From Eustoma russellianum (taxonomy: Eukaryota > Streptophyta > Magnoliopsida > Gentianales > Gentianaceae), in NCBI GenBank assembly GCA_036186865.1, contig AP025067.1:20702648-20766647 (forward strand): a stretch of DNA of 64,000 nt, written 5' to 3'. Below are positions 43,332-54,831 of the stretch, piece after piece. Within the stretch, counting starts at the first letter, position 1. Each line of letters opens with the position of its first letter. The notes below the pieces were generated by a model. The model was not told the origin of the DNA and made no database searches. It was given only the letters and a program-made list of their open reading frames with translations. The translations under genes and the position numbers were made by a program.

Positions 43332-45047
43332 TTGGTCAATTATCATAAAAGTCAGGTGGTAGCCGGCTAAGGGGCACATAGTGATGTGCCTTCTATACTG
43401 AGTATGCTATCATCTTCTCTACCAATAAAATATCTTGGCTCATTCCTTTATAAAGGTATAAATCGTTCTAGCTACTGCACATCTCTTATTTCTCATTTCG
43501 AGGCTAAGTTATCGATATGGTCAAACAAATTACTCTCAATGGCGGGAAGGCTGGTATTATTAAAACACGTCTTGACTTTTATGCCTATACATATTATTGC
43601 AAGCTCAAGACTGCCAAAAAGCGTCATAGATGTTCTTCACAAAAAATGGCCTCATTTCTTTGGAAAGGGCAACATCATTGGAGATCATGGCCATCTTTGT
43701 GCATGCCTATTGAAGCTGGAGGATTATGTATTCGGAGCTTGATACATATACAGAAAGCATATGATTGTCAACTATGGTAGAAATACTTTCACTCTTCAAC
43801 TCTATGGGCGGTTTTTTGTCGTCATAAATATGTAATCGACCATCTATCTACGCACACATCTATGATTCGCCGGTATGGAAGCAAGTATGTAACATAAATG
43901 ATTATATGGAGTCGCAAATAGAGCATATGTCTGATGAAATATATTGGCTACCAGATGCTAAAGGGCAATTTACAATAAAATCTGCTTACAATGTTATATC
44001 GGCAATGGAGGCATATTTTCCAGAATATCGCTACATTTGGTGGCCAACTTCTCCGCCAGCGATACGGGTGTTTACATGGAGACTCTGGATGCACTCTCTG
44101 CCACTAGTAGATAATGTACGAAGTTGGCAAACCATTTTTCTCTCGCAATGCGCGTTTTGTCTACAAAGCTCGGGTACTCAGGATCATATTTTCCTTCACT
44201 GTAATTGCATTAAACCATTATGGACAGAATTATCAATCCTCTTCTCAGGGCCTATGCCTGCTTCACGCACTCTAAAAAGCTATTTATTAAGGTGGTGGCG
44301 ACAGTCGAATGCAACGACGATGATCTGCCAACTGAAAGTTGTTGTTCCTTCTATGATGGCATGGACAATTTGGAAGGAATACACATCAATACAGTTTGGA
44401 GACGAGTCCTTGAGTACCTCATGAGTGTTGGCTAACGTTCGCAAATTAGTTTACACATGGTGCCTAACGATGAATGGTAAGAAATTTGCAACAACAGTTC
44501 CACATTTGGTTAATTCGGCTTACTCCCTTCCCATGCGAACAAAGCGCTTGCGGGTTGTTCGATGGGAACTTCCACCATCAGGAAGGATGAAACTCAATGT
44601 TGATGCGATAGTAGGTAGATTCCAAGCTGCCGGAGGTGTCGTATTAAGAAATGACCAGGGCCTTTTGGTGTCCGCTGTCTGCTTTGCGCTACACTCAGTC
44701 AGTCCTTTAAGAGCAGAGTTACTTACAATGGCATTTGCCTTGATGCATTATGCACGGAGATACGACAATATCATTGTTGAAACTGACTGTCGGTCACTTG
44801 AAAATCACTTAACCAGAATGCACACAGGAGTCTTGGCGGTAGAATTTTCTCGTGTGATCACATTTTCTCCTTAAATCATTCAACAATTCAATATTCCCCA
44901 AGAGAAGCGAACACAGCAGCCCACACATTTGCAAGACATGGATATAGAGCAGCAGGTCTTCAAGAATTTCACACGCTCCACAGTCTTCCTTGTGAAGTGC
45001 GGGGTGCCATTCTCATGGCCGTACAACTACCTACATTTCGACATTGA
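43332..45047 (+). pseudogene. LINE ORF2 C-terminus: thumb, zinc-binding (zf-RVT) and RNase H
   Basis: 43386-43780 encodes PIKYLGSFLYKG and SMAGRLVLLKHVL with a frameshift near 43600. 43906-44424 is a zf-RVT domain (WLPDAKGQFTIKSAYNVIS, then CAFCLQSSGTQDHIFLHC). 44425-44874 is a plant-type RNase H (MKLNVDAIVGRFQAAGGVVL, RAELLTMAFAL, VETDCRSL). Its last motif, PREANTAAHTFARHG, is in another frame and ends at 45045-45047. RNase H at the ORF2 end is a known trait of many plant L1 elements. Confidence 0.82.
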
Positions 45048-45768
45048 GGGTCAATATGTGCTGGCTTCATATACAAAAAAGTTGCCTGTGTTTTCTTACA
45101 ACACATGCAACATTGGTGCACTTTCCCCCTTCTTAAGCTTGTCTTTGTTATTTTGCTGGTGATTATATGCGAAGATTAACCTTTGCTTTGTTGTCCAATA
45201 TTTGGTTAAACATGGCTGCCATGACATGGATGCGGAATAACGTGGAGAGGTGGCCCTCGAGCACAGGACATCAACAGCCACATTGTGGAGAAATACAAGA
45301 CATGGATGGAACGCCTTGGTTCGCCCAGAATCAAGGCGATATGGGTATGTACTTTCTCCTACGACATATGGTGGCTTTATTGCACAACATCTTGCCTATA
45401 CATATTATTTCACACTTTGTCTGCGAGGATCACATGATTCATCACTGCAAATTGGGGCTGACTTTGTTCTTTGGATGCACGGCTGCAAATATTATCTACA
45501 GGCGGTTTCAATATCAGTGTTTTATCGTTCCTTATGTATTATTGGCTAAACATTCTGGACGCATAAATATGTACGCTTTTTCCTTCGCCAAGGTTTTATC
45601 CACAAGGGTGGTTTTACTTGGCAAGGTTTTAATGCGGCATATCATATGCGAATGGAAATTAGCCCTCATTAGATATTTACATTATCTCTTTTCGTATGAT
45701 GATCTCTTGTAATAAGGTATTCCTCCACCATAAGTGAGGCATTTTAATAAAATATTACATTGTTTCAA
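45048..45768 (+). other. LINE 3' UTR
   Basis: About 720 bp ending aataaggtattcctccacca then taagtgaggcattttaataaaatattac, typical of plant LINE 3' ends. Short frames here have no recognised similarity. No poly(A) tail is seen; an (AT)8 tract follows. Confidence 0.65.
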
Positions 45769-46674
45769 ATATATATATATATATTCATATTTTTTTAAAA
45801 GGCACTATACACATATATTCCAACGTACTACCGACACGTTATATATTTTACGAATGTACGTTAACGTTACACCACTATACTTACCTCATATTTATGAGTA
45901 TATTCAGGTCTTATATCATATGATATAAGTCATGGTGATGACAAAATTATTACGACACGTTACAAGGTTCTAAACCAAAAATTGTCGTATCGGGTGAATA
46001 CCGAAACTTTGTCAATGTGTCACATACTTGCCATATATAGATGGCATGCCCCTACACTTCAAAAATTACCAAAAATTTCATGGTCTACATGTTATATTCA
46101 TCCATGAAATCATTCCATGTTGGCACACACAAATCACCCCCAATTAAGCCCAAATTGTGGAGATTTTAATTTCATTCTTTTATGTCACATGTGGCGCCAT
46201 TTGTCTCAGCCATTAGGAGCTGAATATTCAAATTATTTTATGTATATTATGTGTGACATAATATATATAACATGTGCAAAAATTTTGAATTTAATCGGAG
46301 AAAAATCGTGTAATCGACAAAAGTCGAAAATTCGGTAATCTACAAACACGACACATGGAACATTTTTGGCATGACATATAACATGTATCTAGACATTTTT
46401 TACATATTCAATACATTCTAAAGTGTTCTAGAAAAATCAATTTAGGGCTGATTGGAATATACCATATATGTATAATTATTGTGCACTATTTTACAAAGTT
46501 TACAAAAATGAAACTCAGCACATGCTCAAGCCTCATACACGCCTACTACAGCCTTGATGGAGCATATGTGGAGCCTAGTTGGTATATTGATTTGCCAAGA
46601 ATGAAGTATACAAGGTTGGTGACATAAAGAAGGGAGCTACACAAGATAATGTTTAAAACTATGTCACATATATG

Positions 46675-46836
46675 ACACATGCTGAAAATTCAGCATGTGT
46701 GTGCTATAATGGCCGATTTTTTAGAGTTAATGGTGATAAATTTGCTTCTCAATATTCAAGAATTGATATAATACCAATATGGTAATATTTTGAATATATC
46801 TTGAATATTGCACATGCTGAAAAATTTCAGCATGTG
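46675..46836. repeat. two near-perfect palindromes in the solo LTR
   Basis: ACACATGCTGAA-aa-TTCAGCATGTGT at 46675-46700 and CACATGCTGAAA-aa-TTTCAGCATGTG at 46811-46836. Both have 12-bp arms and share one core; the centres lie 136 bp apart. Confidence 0.8.
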
Positions 46837-48229
46837 TTGAATGTGTTGGCTGAAATTTATGAAGTAAATGGAGATAATTTGTCTTGCAAATTTTATGGGA
46901 TTAACTATGTGACTTATAGCAACATTTTAACCACTAATTGACACATGTTTTTAAGTGATATTTTCAGATTTATACAATCATCAAATGATGACAACTTTCA
47001 TCCAATCAATGAATGACAAGTAAACAAGGCTATAATGATCATCCAATGAAGTGTTGCCAAGTAAGCAAGTGAATGTCAATATGTTGCAAGGTATTCTTCC
47101 AAGGACTTAAAAGATAATTTCCAAGGGGAAGAAAATGCAAATAGGGGGCGGCCATATGGAGTTAAAAAGAGGAGAAGAAGGGCAAATCAAAAACAACAAA
47201 AGTCTTACAAGTCCAAGAGAGCAAAAATGTTTCTACATTTTTCTTCTACACTTCTTTCTTCTTCTCTCTCAAAGCCTATTGTATTCATATTCATACATAT
47301 TGTATAGGCTTCATATATACCACCATACACGATACATTGTTGTAAAAGATTGATCAAGGTGTGATCAATCTTACATCCGCTCGGTGGTGGTGTTCGTGAT
47401 CATTGTAATCGCTTAAAAGGTTTGTAAAGGGTTGGAGTTGGTGTATAACTCCAACAAAACTGTGTGGTAAGGTGTTGTTTGTTGTTTTTTGATTAGTGAT
47501 AACTGAGGAAGGTGTCTTCGAAGACTGGAGTAGGTTGATTTAACCAGATCAGTATAAAATTCCTTGTGTTCTTTACTTTTCAGCACTTACTTTCAGTTTC
47601 CAGCATAGTGCATCATTTTCGTCGCGATCTTAAAAATACCAAACAAATTTCAAAAATCACGAAAACTTCCAGAAACATAGCCACACGTTTTAAGTTTCAT
47701 TTGGCGTAAGTTTCAACCCTTTTGGACAAGTATAAGTCATCCAAACGTCAAAGTTCTGAGACTAGTGCAGTCTGATTTTCAGGCTTGCAAAGGTTGAGAC
47801 TTTGAACGTTGACTAACTTCCCAAAGGCATTTTTCAAAACTGTTTCAACCCAATTTAAAAAAAACATAAAAAGGGGTTTGTCATTAAATTTTCAGACCAT
47901 TTGGAGCCATCATTTAATCGGAATAAATTTTTCAAGCCAGACTACTGTTTCTGGCAGATTTGCGCAATCTGACCATCAACGATTTTTGAAAGGGTTAAAG
48001 GTTGAATTTTGATATGAAATTTTTAGGAGATACTTTAAACATCTGAGACTAAGATCTCTCCAAATTTCAGAATTTTTGAAGACCTGTAACCTAGTTTTTA
48101 AAACGTTGCAAGAGAGGTCCTGAAAACAGAAACTGTTTTCAGAAGTTGGGTTTTTGGTTTAAAACAATTTTAAAAACCAAATTTTCCTATTCAACCCCTC
48201 CTTCTAGTGGTGCTTTGCAGGTCCTATAT

Positions 48230-49583
48230 GAAGCACACCAGTGGTCCTGTATCACTAATGCTGCACTCTACAAAGAGATCAAAGAAAGGAAGAGGGTCTT
48301 TCGTTTCCTGATTGGACAAAACCCAGAATTTGACACTGCACGAAGTTGAATTCTGAGTACAAACCACTACCAACCTTAAAGGTTGCCTTCGCTGAAATCA
48401 AACACGAAGAAAGCCGAAAGAATGTCATGATAGGAGGATCTGCCACTCAACTCTGCATTTTGAATAGCCAACATAAGCATCTGGACTGGCTGCTAAAAGA
48501 CACTTTGCCTCTTCTTGAGGTAAAGTGTGCAAATACTGCAAGAAGAAAGGCCATACAGTCGATGACTATTGGAAACTTCAAGCAAAACTGGTCCAAGAAG
48601 GAAAACCACTTCTAAAGATCAACAATGCTCCCTGGAGGCCATCACAAAAACCATTTATTGCTGGACACAGTGCTGCTCATCAGGTAAGTAGCACAACAAT
48701 TTGAAATGAAAGATCTAGAAAAATTGAGATATTTCATGGGAATGGAAATTGCAAGAAACAAAAATGGACTCTATATATCACAAAGGAAATACATACTGGA
48801 TCTTCTCAAAGAAACTGGTCTACTCAGATGCAGACCAGGCAGCATCCCGGTTGAGCCGGGATACAAGCCCAGAGATCAATGGGATAACACTCCAACAAAT
48901 AAACTAGGTTATCAAAAATTAGTTGGAAAACTAATTTACTTGTCTCATACTAGGCCTGATATTTGCTATGCAATGAGTTATGTATCATAGTTTATGCACT
49001 GTCCTACTAATGGACAACTCCAAGCTGCATTTAGAATCCTTATGTATCTCAAGAATGCACCAGGGCATGGACTATACTTCAAGAAAAGCTTAGATCGAGG
49101 CATCCATATTTATACGAACGCAGACTGGGCTGGATGCAAAATCTACGATCAACGACTGGTTATGGAATATTCTTATGGGGCAATCTGGTTACATGGCAGA
49201 GCAAGAAACAACCAGTAGTGTCAAGAAGTAATGCAGAAGCTGGCTGAGAGCACTTGCGCTAGGAATCTACGAAGGCATATGGATTAGAAGAGTTCTGGAA
49301 TATCTTTACATTCAGGCAAGACTACCCATACAAATCTTCTGCGATAGTGTCTCTGCCATAAGTATGACAGATAATCCAGTTCAGCACGATAAGTCAAAAC
49401 ATGTATAAATAGATAGACATTTCATGCGTGAAAAAAGAAAAGTAAATGAGATCAGCATACAATACATTCCCAGAAAAAATCGGATAGCCGATATCTTAAC
49501 CAAACCAGTCTCAACAAAAGTTTTTCAGTACTTAATGTCCAACCTTAGTTGTATGAATATATACAACTAAGCTTGAGGAGGAG
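48230..49583 (+). pseudogene. old Copia: gag end joined to RT/RNase H, decayed
   Basis: Continues the gag of 19091-19599: NAALYKEIKERKRVFRFLIG and QNPEFDTARS, then KVAFAEIKHEESRKNVMIGG with a shift. The zinc knuckle near 48527-48590 reads CKYCKKKGHTVDDY, where the last Cys is replaced by Tyr. A large deletion (about 48690) then joins directly to the RT end: EKLRYFMGMEIARNKNGLYI, RPDICYAMSYVS, a stop, then DWAGCK and CDSVSAISM-DNPVQHDKSKH. Protease, integrase and the RT core are gone. A PPT (ttgaggaggag, 49573-49583) ends the region. Confidence 0.78.
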
Positions 49584-49825
49584 TGTAGAAATAAGTTAAG
49601 CTGAGGTGTGTCGAGCCGAACTGAAGAAGGCAGACCTGGACGAATGTGTGTCTAGCTGAACTGGAGATGGCGGACATGGACGAAGTGTGCCGAGCTGAAC
49701 TGGCCGACTTAGACGTATGCCAAAACGACGCTGGGAAGACACAAAGTCAGTCAGCCGAGCTGACCTGAACATAAAAACTAGACCGAGGTGATAAAGACAA
49801 GAAAGACGAACTGAGCTGAAGAAGA

Positions 49826-49830
49826 CCAGA
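49826..49830. other. target-site duplication of the non-autonomous CRM relative (CCAGA)
   Basis: CCAGA before TGATGAGCCC and again at 56404-56408. Confidence 0.93.
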
Positions 49831-51401
49831 TGATGAGCCCACGATGTGGTCAACGCAACATATTTTCATGCATCATTTATTGTCATATGTTAGTTCTGTA
49901 AGACATGACATTTCACTGTTCACTCCGCACACACTAGTGCTAGTTCTTTTGTCTTATAGTCTTAACTAACCCTTAGGACATGTCATATATGTTGTGTATC
50001 TTGTGTTTGTTGCTTGGTGTCTTTGAAGATAGGTCAAAGAGAGCCTTGCATTGAAGAAGCATGAACACCTATCAATCCATGTTCCATTTGATCGGATGAT
50101 ATCATTATTCAAACAAAGCTTGGAGATGCAAATTAGAATCTGAATTTTTGTCCAAGCAAGTAGGTGATATTCAAGTAGCTTACAAGCAAGGTGGTGACAA
50201 GCAACCATGTCAAATTCAAGTTGTTGTTCACGTTAAAATGGTTGAGATAAAGAAGAAACAAGCTGCTCACATCTTGAACCAATTAGAAGGAACCTTGCAA
50301 ACCTTCAAACCAATCACAAACAAGTTGAAGTCAAGAATACAAGCTGCACAACAACTTCTCCAATCAAATCCCTTGAAGAAAAACGTTGGTTTAAGGCTTA
50401 TATGTGTTGAAAATTCAAAGATCAACTTACAACCAATCAAAAGGGAGGATTCAACCAAGCTGCTCACTCCAACATCCAATCAGAAAACTTGGCTAAAACT
50501 TGCAAGGAAAGAAACGTTTTTCATGGCAAATTAGGTTTGAAAATTCAACACCAAAGTTTCAACCAATCAAAAGCAAGCTGTTCACTACAAGAACCAATCA
50601 GAATTTGGCTGAAATTCAAGCAAGGAAGAGAACGTATGTTGAGCCAAAATTCCTTGAAAAATCAAAGCTACAAGTTGCAACCAATCAAAGGGGAGTTCAA
50701 TCCAAGCTGCACACTAGGATAACCAATCACAATTTTGGCTGGAAACAAGATGGAAGAAACGTTGGCTAAGGAAATATTTTGTTGAAAATTCAAACACCAA
50801 CTTGCATCCAATCAAAGGCCATTCCAAGGCAAGATGTTCCATGTCTCAACCAATCAAATTGAACAAGGAAAAGGCTGGAAAAACAGGCTCAATCACACGG
50901 CAAAGCAACCAGAACTTTTGGAACCAAAAGTTGCTCAAACATTTACCAAGCAAGCACCTTATTTTTAGTGTAGTACTTTGTACATTAAAACTTGTACTTC
51001 TTAGCATTTTAGTTTGTTATAAGTAGAGTTAGAATCAGATTGTACAAAACAACAATTCAACAACACTTATCAATTTATCAAAAACCAGAATTTCCTTCAA
51101 GGAGTTTTCAACATTTCAAGTTGAGGTTTTAAAGCCACCAAACGGTTTTCTTGCAAGTTCCAGCCTAGAACTTGTTTGCATTTACTTCATCATTTGGTTT
51201 ACAGCATCTTAGGGTCTCATTGAGGTTTTAGATGTGTTGGAGTGCCAAAGAGGAAGAGGTTTGGCATAGATTGAGCCAAGAACAAAGGTTAAGCTTAAAG
51301 GGTGTCTTTAAGATGTTCTTTGACATAGCTTGGGTTCAAATCAATTTGGAATAGGAGACAACATCCTTGGCAAACGTTTTCAGCCCCCATTTGGCTCATC
51401 A
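49831..51401 (+). repeat. 5' LTR of the non-autonomous element
   Basis: 1571 bp, TGATGAGCC...GGCTCATCA. Holds eleven CCAAT boxes (50279-50854) and a TATA-like tataagta near 51019. Confidence 0.93.
50279..50854 (+). promoter_or_regulatory. array of eleven CCAAT boxes in the LTR
   Basis: CCAAT at 50279, 50310, 50360, 50433, 50476, 50563, 50593, 50681, 50723, 50808 and 50850, all on the plus strand and mostly CCAATCA. From 50433 on, the spacing alternates short and long (43, 87, 30, 88, 42, 85, 42), a repeat of about 125 bp with two boxes each. CCAAT is the NF-Y binding core. Confidence 0.6.
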
Positions 51402-51403
51402 AT

Positions 51404-51415
51404 TGGTATCAGAGC
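51404..51415 (+). other. primer-binding site of the non-autonomous element
   Basis: TGGTATCAGAGC two bases after the LTR. Confidence 0.92.
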
Positions 51416-53451
51416 GTAGGTTAGTCTTCTATTCATGTTTACATTGCTTAAACTTGCATATGCATGATGCTGCCCAAAATCGTTTAATAGACTGTTTTGT
51501 TGTTCAATTAGATTCTGTTTGTTTAGATAGTTTGTTCATGTTTTGAAGTGTTTATTAGATAGTTTACAATAGTTGGTAACTTAGTTTTTTTAGTAGGAAA
51601 AACCGAAACACCACACAAAAAGAACTTAGACTAGACTTAGTGTTGTTAAAATCTGTTTGTGTAGCTCAAGTTTAGAACCGTGTGTAACCAGCTTGTACTT
51701 GTTCAATCTAGCTTAGATATTGTTCATTAGACACTAATCTAGTAGTTTTAAATGGTAGTTTGATTGACTCCTTAAATCAGAAAACCTTGAACACAAAATA
51801 GGCTAGTTGATAGTTTGGTTAATCATCAAGTTGTAGTAGTTAGAAATTCTGTTTTTAGTTCATATGTGCAAACTGTTTTGAACGTTTTATATGCTGCCAT
51901 ATCTAGCTTAGTTGATCTTCATTAGTCCTTAATCAAGTAGTTTAAGTGTTAGTTTAGTTGTGTCCTTAAAATCAGAAAACTTGAACACAAAACTAGATTA
52001 GTTGGAACTTTAGTTTGTAATCAAATAGTTAAAATTCTGTTTTGAGTGATTTGTGTGCAAACTGTCCAAGACGTCATAGTGTTGCCTTCTTTAGCTTAGT
52101 TTGGCTAGTTTACAACATAGTTAAGTGTTTAAGATGTTTGTTTAGTTTAGCTTAAGAAAACCGAAGACCAAAGAACCAAAACAAAGTAGAATTAGCTAGC
52201 TAAAGTGAGCTGCCTAGTCCTAGTTCCCACACGTTTGTTAGAAGCTTGAATCTAGTATCATTTAGTTTAGATTCTGATTGCATCATACAAACAAAAACCA
52301 AACCAAAAACAAGTAGGTTAGATCACTTGAAAACAAAACAAAACAAGGTAGCATACTTAGCATCAAAACTGAATTTCCATTAGTTGTTAGTAACCAGCCT
52401 TTGTGAACTTCATTTAGACTCAACTAAATTGCATTTAGCCATATTAGAATTAGTAAGTTCACTTGCATCAAAAACAGAAAATAGAAAAAAGAGCAAACTG
52501 TCCAAAACCGTGTGGATTAAAACAACTTTTAAAAGCTCATTTGAAATCTTGGTACATGCTAATAGCTTTATCTTTTTGTTGATTTCAATTGATTCAAACA
52601 ACTTGTTGGACTTAGATATATTCTGAAATTTAGGAATTGTTTAAGCCCCACATTGTTAAAGAGCTTTCCCATTGTTGTTTTAGACCAATTTCTGAACTTA
52701 CATTGCACTATATACAATTTGATCTTGTTGTAATTGTGAATTGAATTTCCACTACATAGTGTTTAGCCGTGTTGTGTACGAGGAACTTTCAAATTCCAAA
52801 TACAACCAATCTTGTGCAATTAAAGGCCGTGGGCAATGTCTCATGTAGGCCGTGAGCAGTAGTCTCACAACAATCAAGCAAAACCGTCCAAAGAAAGAAA
52901 ATTAAGCTTGATTGAGAAATACGCGAGAGAAAAGCCAAAAATTGTCAACAAGTAAGAGGCAAGACAAAGAGAGAATTGCACAAGAAAGCCAAGTGAGGAA
53001 AAAGCCCAAAGATAAACGTTGCATAAAGGGAAAATCCCGTGCAAAGCTCAAAAGAAAGAAAGTGCCCAAACCAAACCCCAAAAGTGTTGTAGTTTTGAGA
53101 TATTGAAAGTTTCTAAAGCAAACCCTTGCTAGCACTTTGTTTGTGTGACTTTACTTTCACTTTACTACAATTGATAATTGCATATGCTGTAAAGTAAATT
53201 AAGGGATTGTCTTAAAACAACCCTGTAGATTTCTTTCAGCCCGAACAACAATTTTGACTTCTGTGATTTACTTGAATCTTTAGGAGATATAGTCCAAATT
53301 GCTGTTTTGAACAATTGTCAACATAAAGTAGAGTATTTGCATCTTGTCAATATTTTATTTGGCTTTTGAGATTGTTTTGATTAAACATGATTCTGAAAAC
53401 CATTTGGGGAGTTGAATGCCATAGGAGAGACTATGATAACTGGAAAAACGT
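51416..53451 (+). other. leader of the non-autonomous element
   Basis: Closely matches the CRM leader (21733-23507), especially 52745-53385 against 22865-23505, including the gagattg end before the coding start. No long frame. After 53388 the sequence departs from CRM gag; a short ATG frame of 22 codons ends before 53452. Confidence 0.65.
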
Positions 53452-53691
53452 ATGAACTCCTTTGGTCGTACGAATGGTTTATGGGTTGGATATTGGGAAT
53501 GTAAAACTCCTAGATATCAAACTCTTCCTCAGTGCAATAGAGATGTTAGTGCATACTACAATGAAATGCTTGATGATTTGTACTATGCTTATGTTGAAGA
53601 ACATGAGGAATTAAGCATGATTAGGTTCTTTGCTGGTCTAGATAAAGAAATTGCCGATTGCATGTTAAATGAAAAATTCTCATCACTTTAG
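53452..53691 (+). CDS. short Gag-like frame of the non-autonomous element
   Basis: 79 codons. The middle, TLPQCNRDVSAYYNEMLDDL and IRFFAGLDKEIADCMLNEKF, lines up with the CRM Gag segment QLSQGNRSVDEFYKELEHLL and ARFLAGLNKEIAFKVE, so it is a diverged piece of the Gag capsid domain. The rest of Gag, including the zinc knuckle, is missing. It ends ...TCA CTT TAG; the similarity continues (SDMYKKAKIVQ versus SDLASMVHIAEKVE) in the +1 frame, that of the next ORF, which overlaps by 23 nt. Confidence 0.55.
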   Translation: MNSFGRTNGLWVGYWECKTPRYQTLPQCNRDVSAYYNEMLDDLYYAYVEEHEELSMIRFFAGLDKEIADCMLNEKFSSL

Positions 53692-54679
53692 TGACATGTA
53701 TAAAAAGGCAAAGATTGTTCAATCAAACCTAATCCCATGCCAAGTTAATCAAAACTATGGGTATGAACTGAACTCTTGTGATTCTGAAAATGACAAACCA
53801 AATCCAGTTAAGTTAAGCAAATCGAGTCAGACTATGGATAATATTGAAAATGCATTGCTTCAACTTAGAGACATGGTGCAAGTAATGATAGAATCTGAAA
53901 AGGACAAAGACTTGCAACCTGACATTTCTGTGAATGATGGTTTGTATGAAATTAGCCCCAACATGCCTCAAACTGGAACTCCTTTATCTGAATTGCATGT
54001 TCAACCTTGTGTACTGTCTGAAGAAGACCCTTCACTTGAATCTGTTGGTAATTTCCAAAGTGTTAGTCGTTTGCTTATAGATGATGTTAATTGTGATAAC
54101 ACTTTGTCTGAAAATGATTTACATTGTGACATGCATATAAATGAAATCCCTGTGCATGATCTGCATTCTGCTGAGATGCTTGTTTCTGGGTTACAATCTG
54201 AATTACATCCTGTACATTTCATTGATGACATCGATGTAAGTAATTCTGTTGAGAATGACATTGATAAACTAGATTCATATGATTTGATGTTAGCTGATTT
54301 AGATAATCTACTAGAAGTAGAACTTGATAATGATTTCATTGATCAAAATTCAGCTGTAGATGAGCATAAATCTTTAAATGAACTAGTTGATGAACTTCTT
54401 GATATTTTCAGTCTAGATGAAGTCAATATTTCTGAAATTTCTTCAAACGTTAATCTAGCTGAGAATAGTCCTATTGTCATCTCAATTGATACATCTTGTC
54501 TAAATATTGCACATGTTTGTAAGATTTGTACATTTAGTATTAACATGTTGCAATATGCTTTTTGGATGATGTTTTATCTGTTAGGATGTATGTGTTCTAA
54601 AATTTTTGTTACCATCTTGTTAATACATCCTAAACATTTTAGAAAGCGTGTACACACCTTATTCTTTCTTCAAAGATAA
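53669..54679 (+). CDS. 336-aa acidic ORF with hydrophobic C-terminal segment, function unknown
   Basis: The first 20 or so codons (SDMYKKAKIVQSNL) continue the Gag-like similarity. The bulk is Asp/Glu/Asn/Ser-rich with no zinc knuckle, protease or polymerase motif; repeated L-x-D-L-D-x-L-like words occur in 215-260. Near the end, 293-319 is strongly hydrophobic (MLQYAFWMMFYLLGCMC, then IFVTILLI), followed by a basic stretch HPKHFRKRVH, as in a single-pass membrane segment. The frame is fully open in a very young element. A purine tract and the 3' LTR follow 150 bp downstream. The function is unknown; an envelope-like or unrelated captured origin is possible but unsupported. Confidence 0.5.
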   Translation: MKNSHHFSDMYKKAKIVQSNLIPCQVNQNYGYELNSCDSENDKPNPVKLSKSSQTMDNIENALLQLRDMVQVMIESEKDKDLQPDISVNDGLYEISPNMPQTGTPLSELHVQPCVLSEEDPSLESVGNFQSVSRLLIDDVNCDNTLSENDLHCDMHINEIPVHDLHSAEMLVSGLQSELHPVHFIDDIDVSNSVENDIDKLDSYDLMLADLDNLLEVELDNDFIDQNSAVDEHKSLNELVDELLDIFSLDEVNISEISSNVNLAENSPIVISIDTSCLNIAHVCKICTFSINMLQYAFWMMFYLLGCMCSKIFVTILLIHPKHFRKRVHTLFFLQR

Positions 54680-54831
54680 GGATGCACCAAGGTATTTCAC
54701 CTTCACCATTTGTATTATCATGTTCCTATTTGGTTATGGTGTAGTTGAGCATACGTGTACATCCTAAACCCCTATCCCTTATTCTATCCATGTTGAGATT
54801 CGAGGACGAATCATTTTCAAGAGGGAGGGAA

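Larger units (their letters stand above)
19961..45768 (+). mobile_element. LINE (plant L1 type), decayed, split by CRM
   Basis: The G/C-rich 5' leader (gccccggcggcggcgg, near 20000) is typical of plant L1 5' ends. ORF1 starts at 20141, is interrupted at 20391 and resumes at 39899. ORF2 begins at 40929 (endonuclease, RT, zinc-binding domain, RNase H). The long 3' UTR ends ...taagtgaggcattttaataaaatattac. (AT)8 tracts at 19945-19960 and 45769-45784 flank it and may be the target duplication. Without CRM the LINE is about 6.3 kb. Many frameshifts and stops mean it is inactive. Confidence 0.82.
19600..48229 (+). mobile_element. Sirevirus-like solo LTR, split by a LINE
   Basis: The left piece (19600-19944) starts tTGAGAAAAAGGGGTTTGAG and shares aagcc-n-tgaag-n-acttacata words with the SIRE-1 LTR. 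The right piece (45785-48229) shares the block gactggagtaggt...gatcag-n-ataaaattccttgtgttctttac and the end cccctccttctagtggtgct-n-gcaggtcc. Together they are about 2.8 kb, the length of a SIRE-1 LTR, with no internal region. Flanking GAAGT (19595) and GAAGC (48230) look like a TSD with one change. It is old: LINE, CRM and SIRE-2 are nested inside. Confidence 0.68.

Noticed and set aside
45167..45712. 181-codon frame after LINE ORF2 as a separate gene
   Set aside because: It overlaps other equally long frames, matches nothing recognised, and lies in the LINE 3' UTR before the typical 3' end.
50148..50769. Overlapping frames of 77-128 codons, repeated at 55149-55770
   Set aside because: They sit inside LTRs of the non-autonomous element and reflect the CCAAT repeat array; both copies are LTR duplicates.
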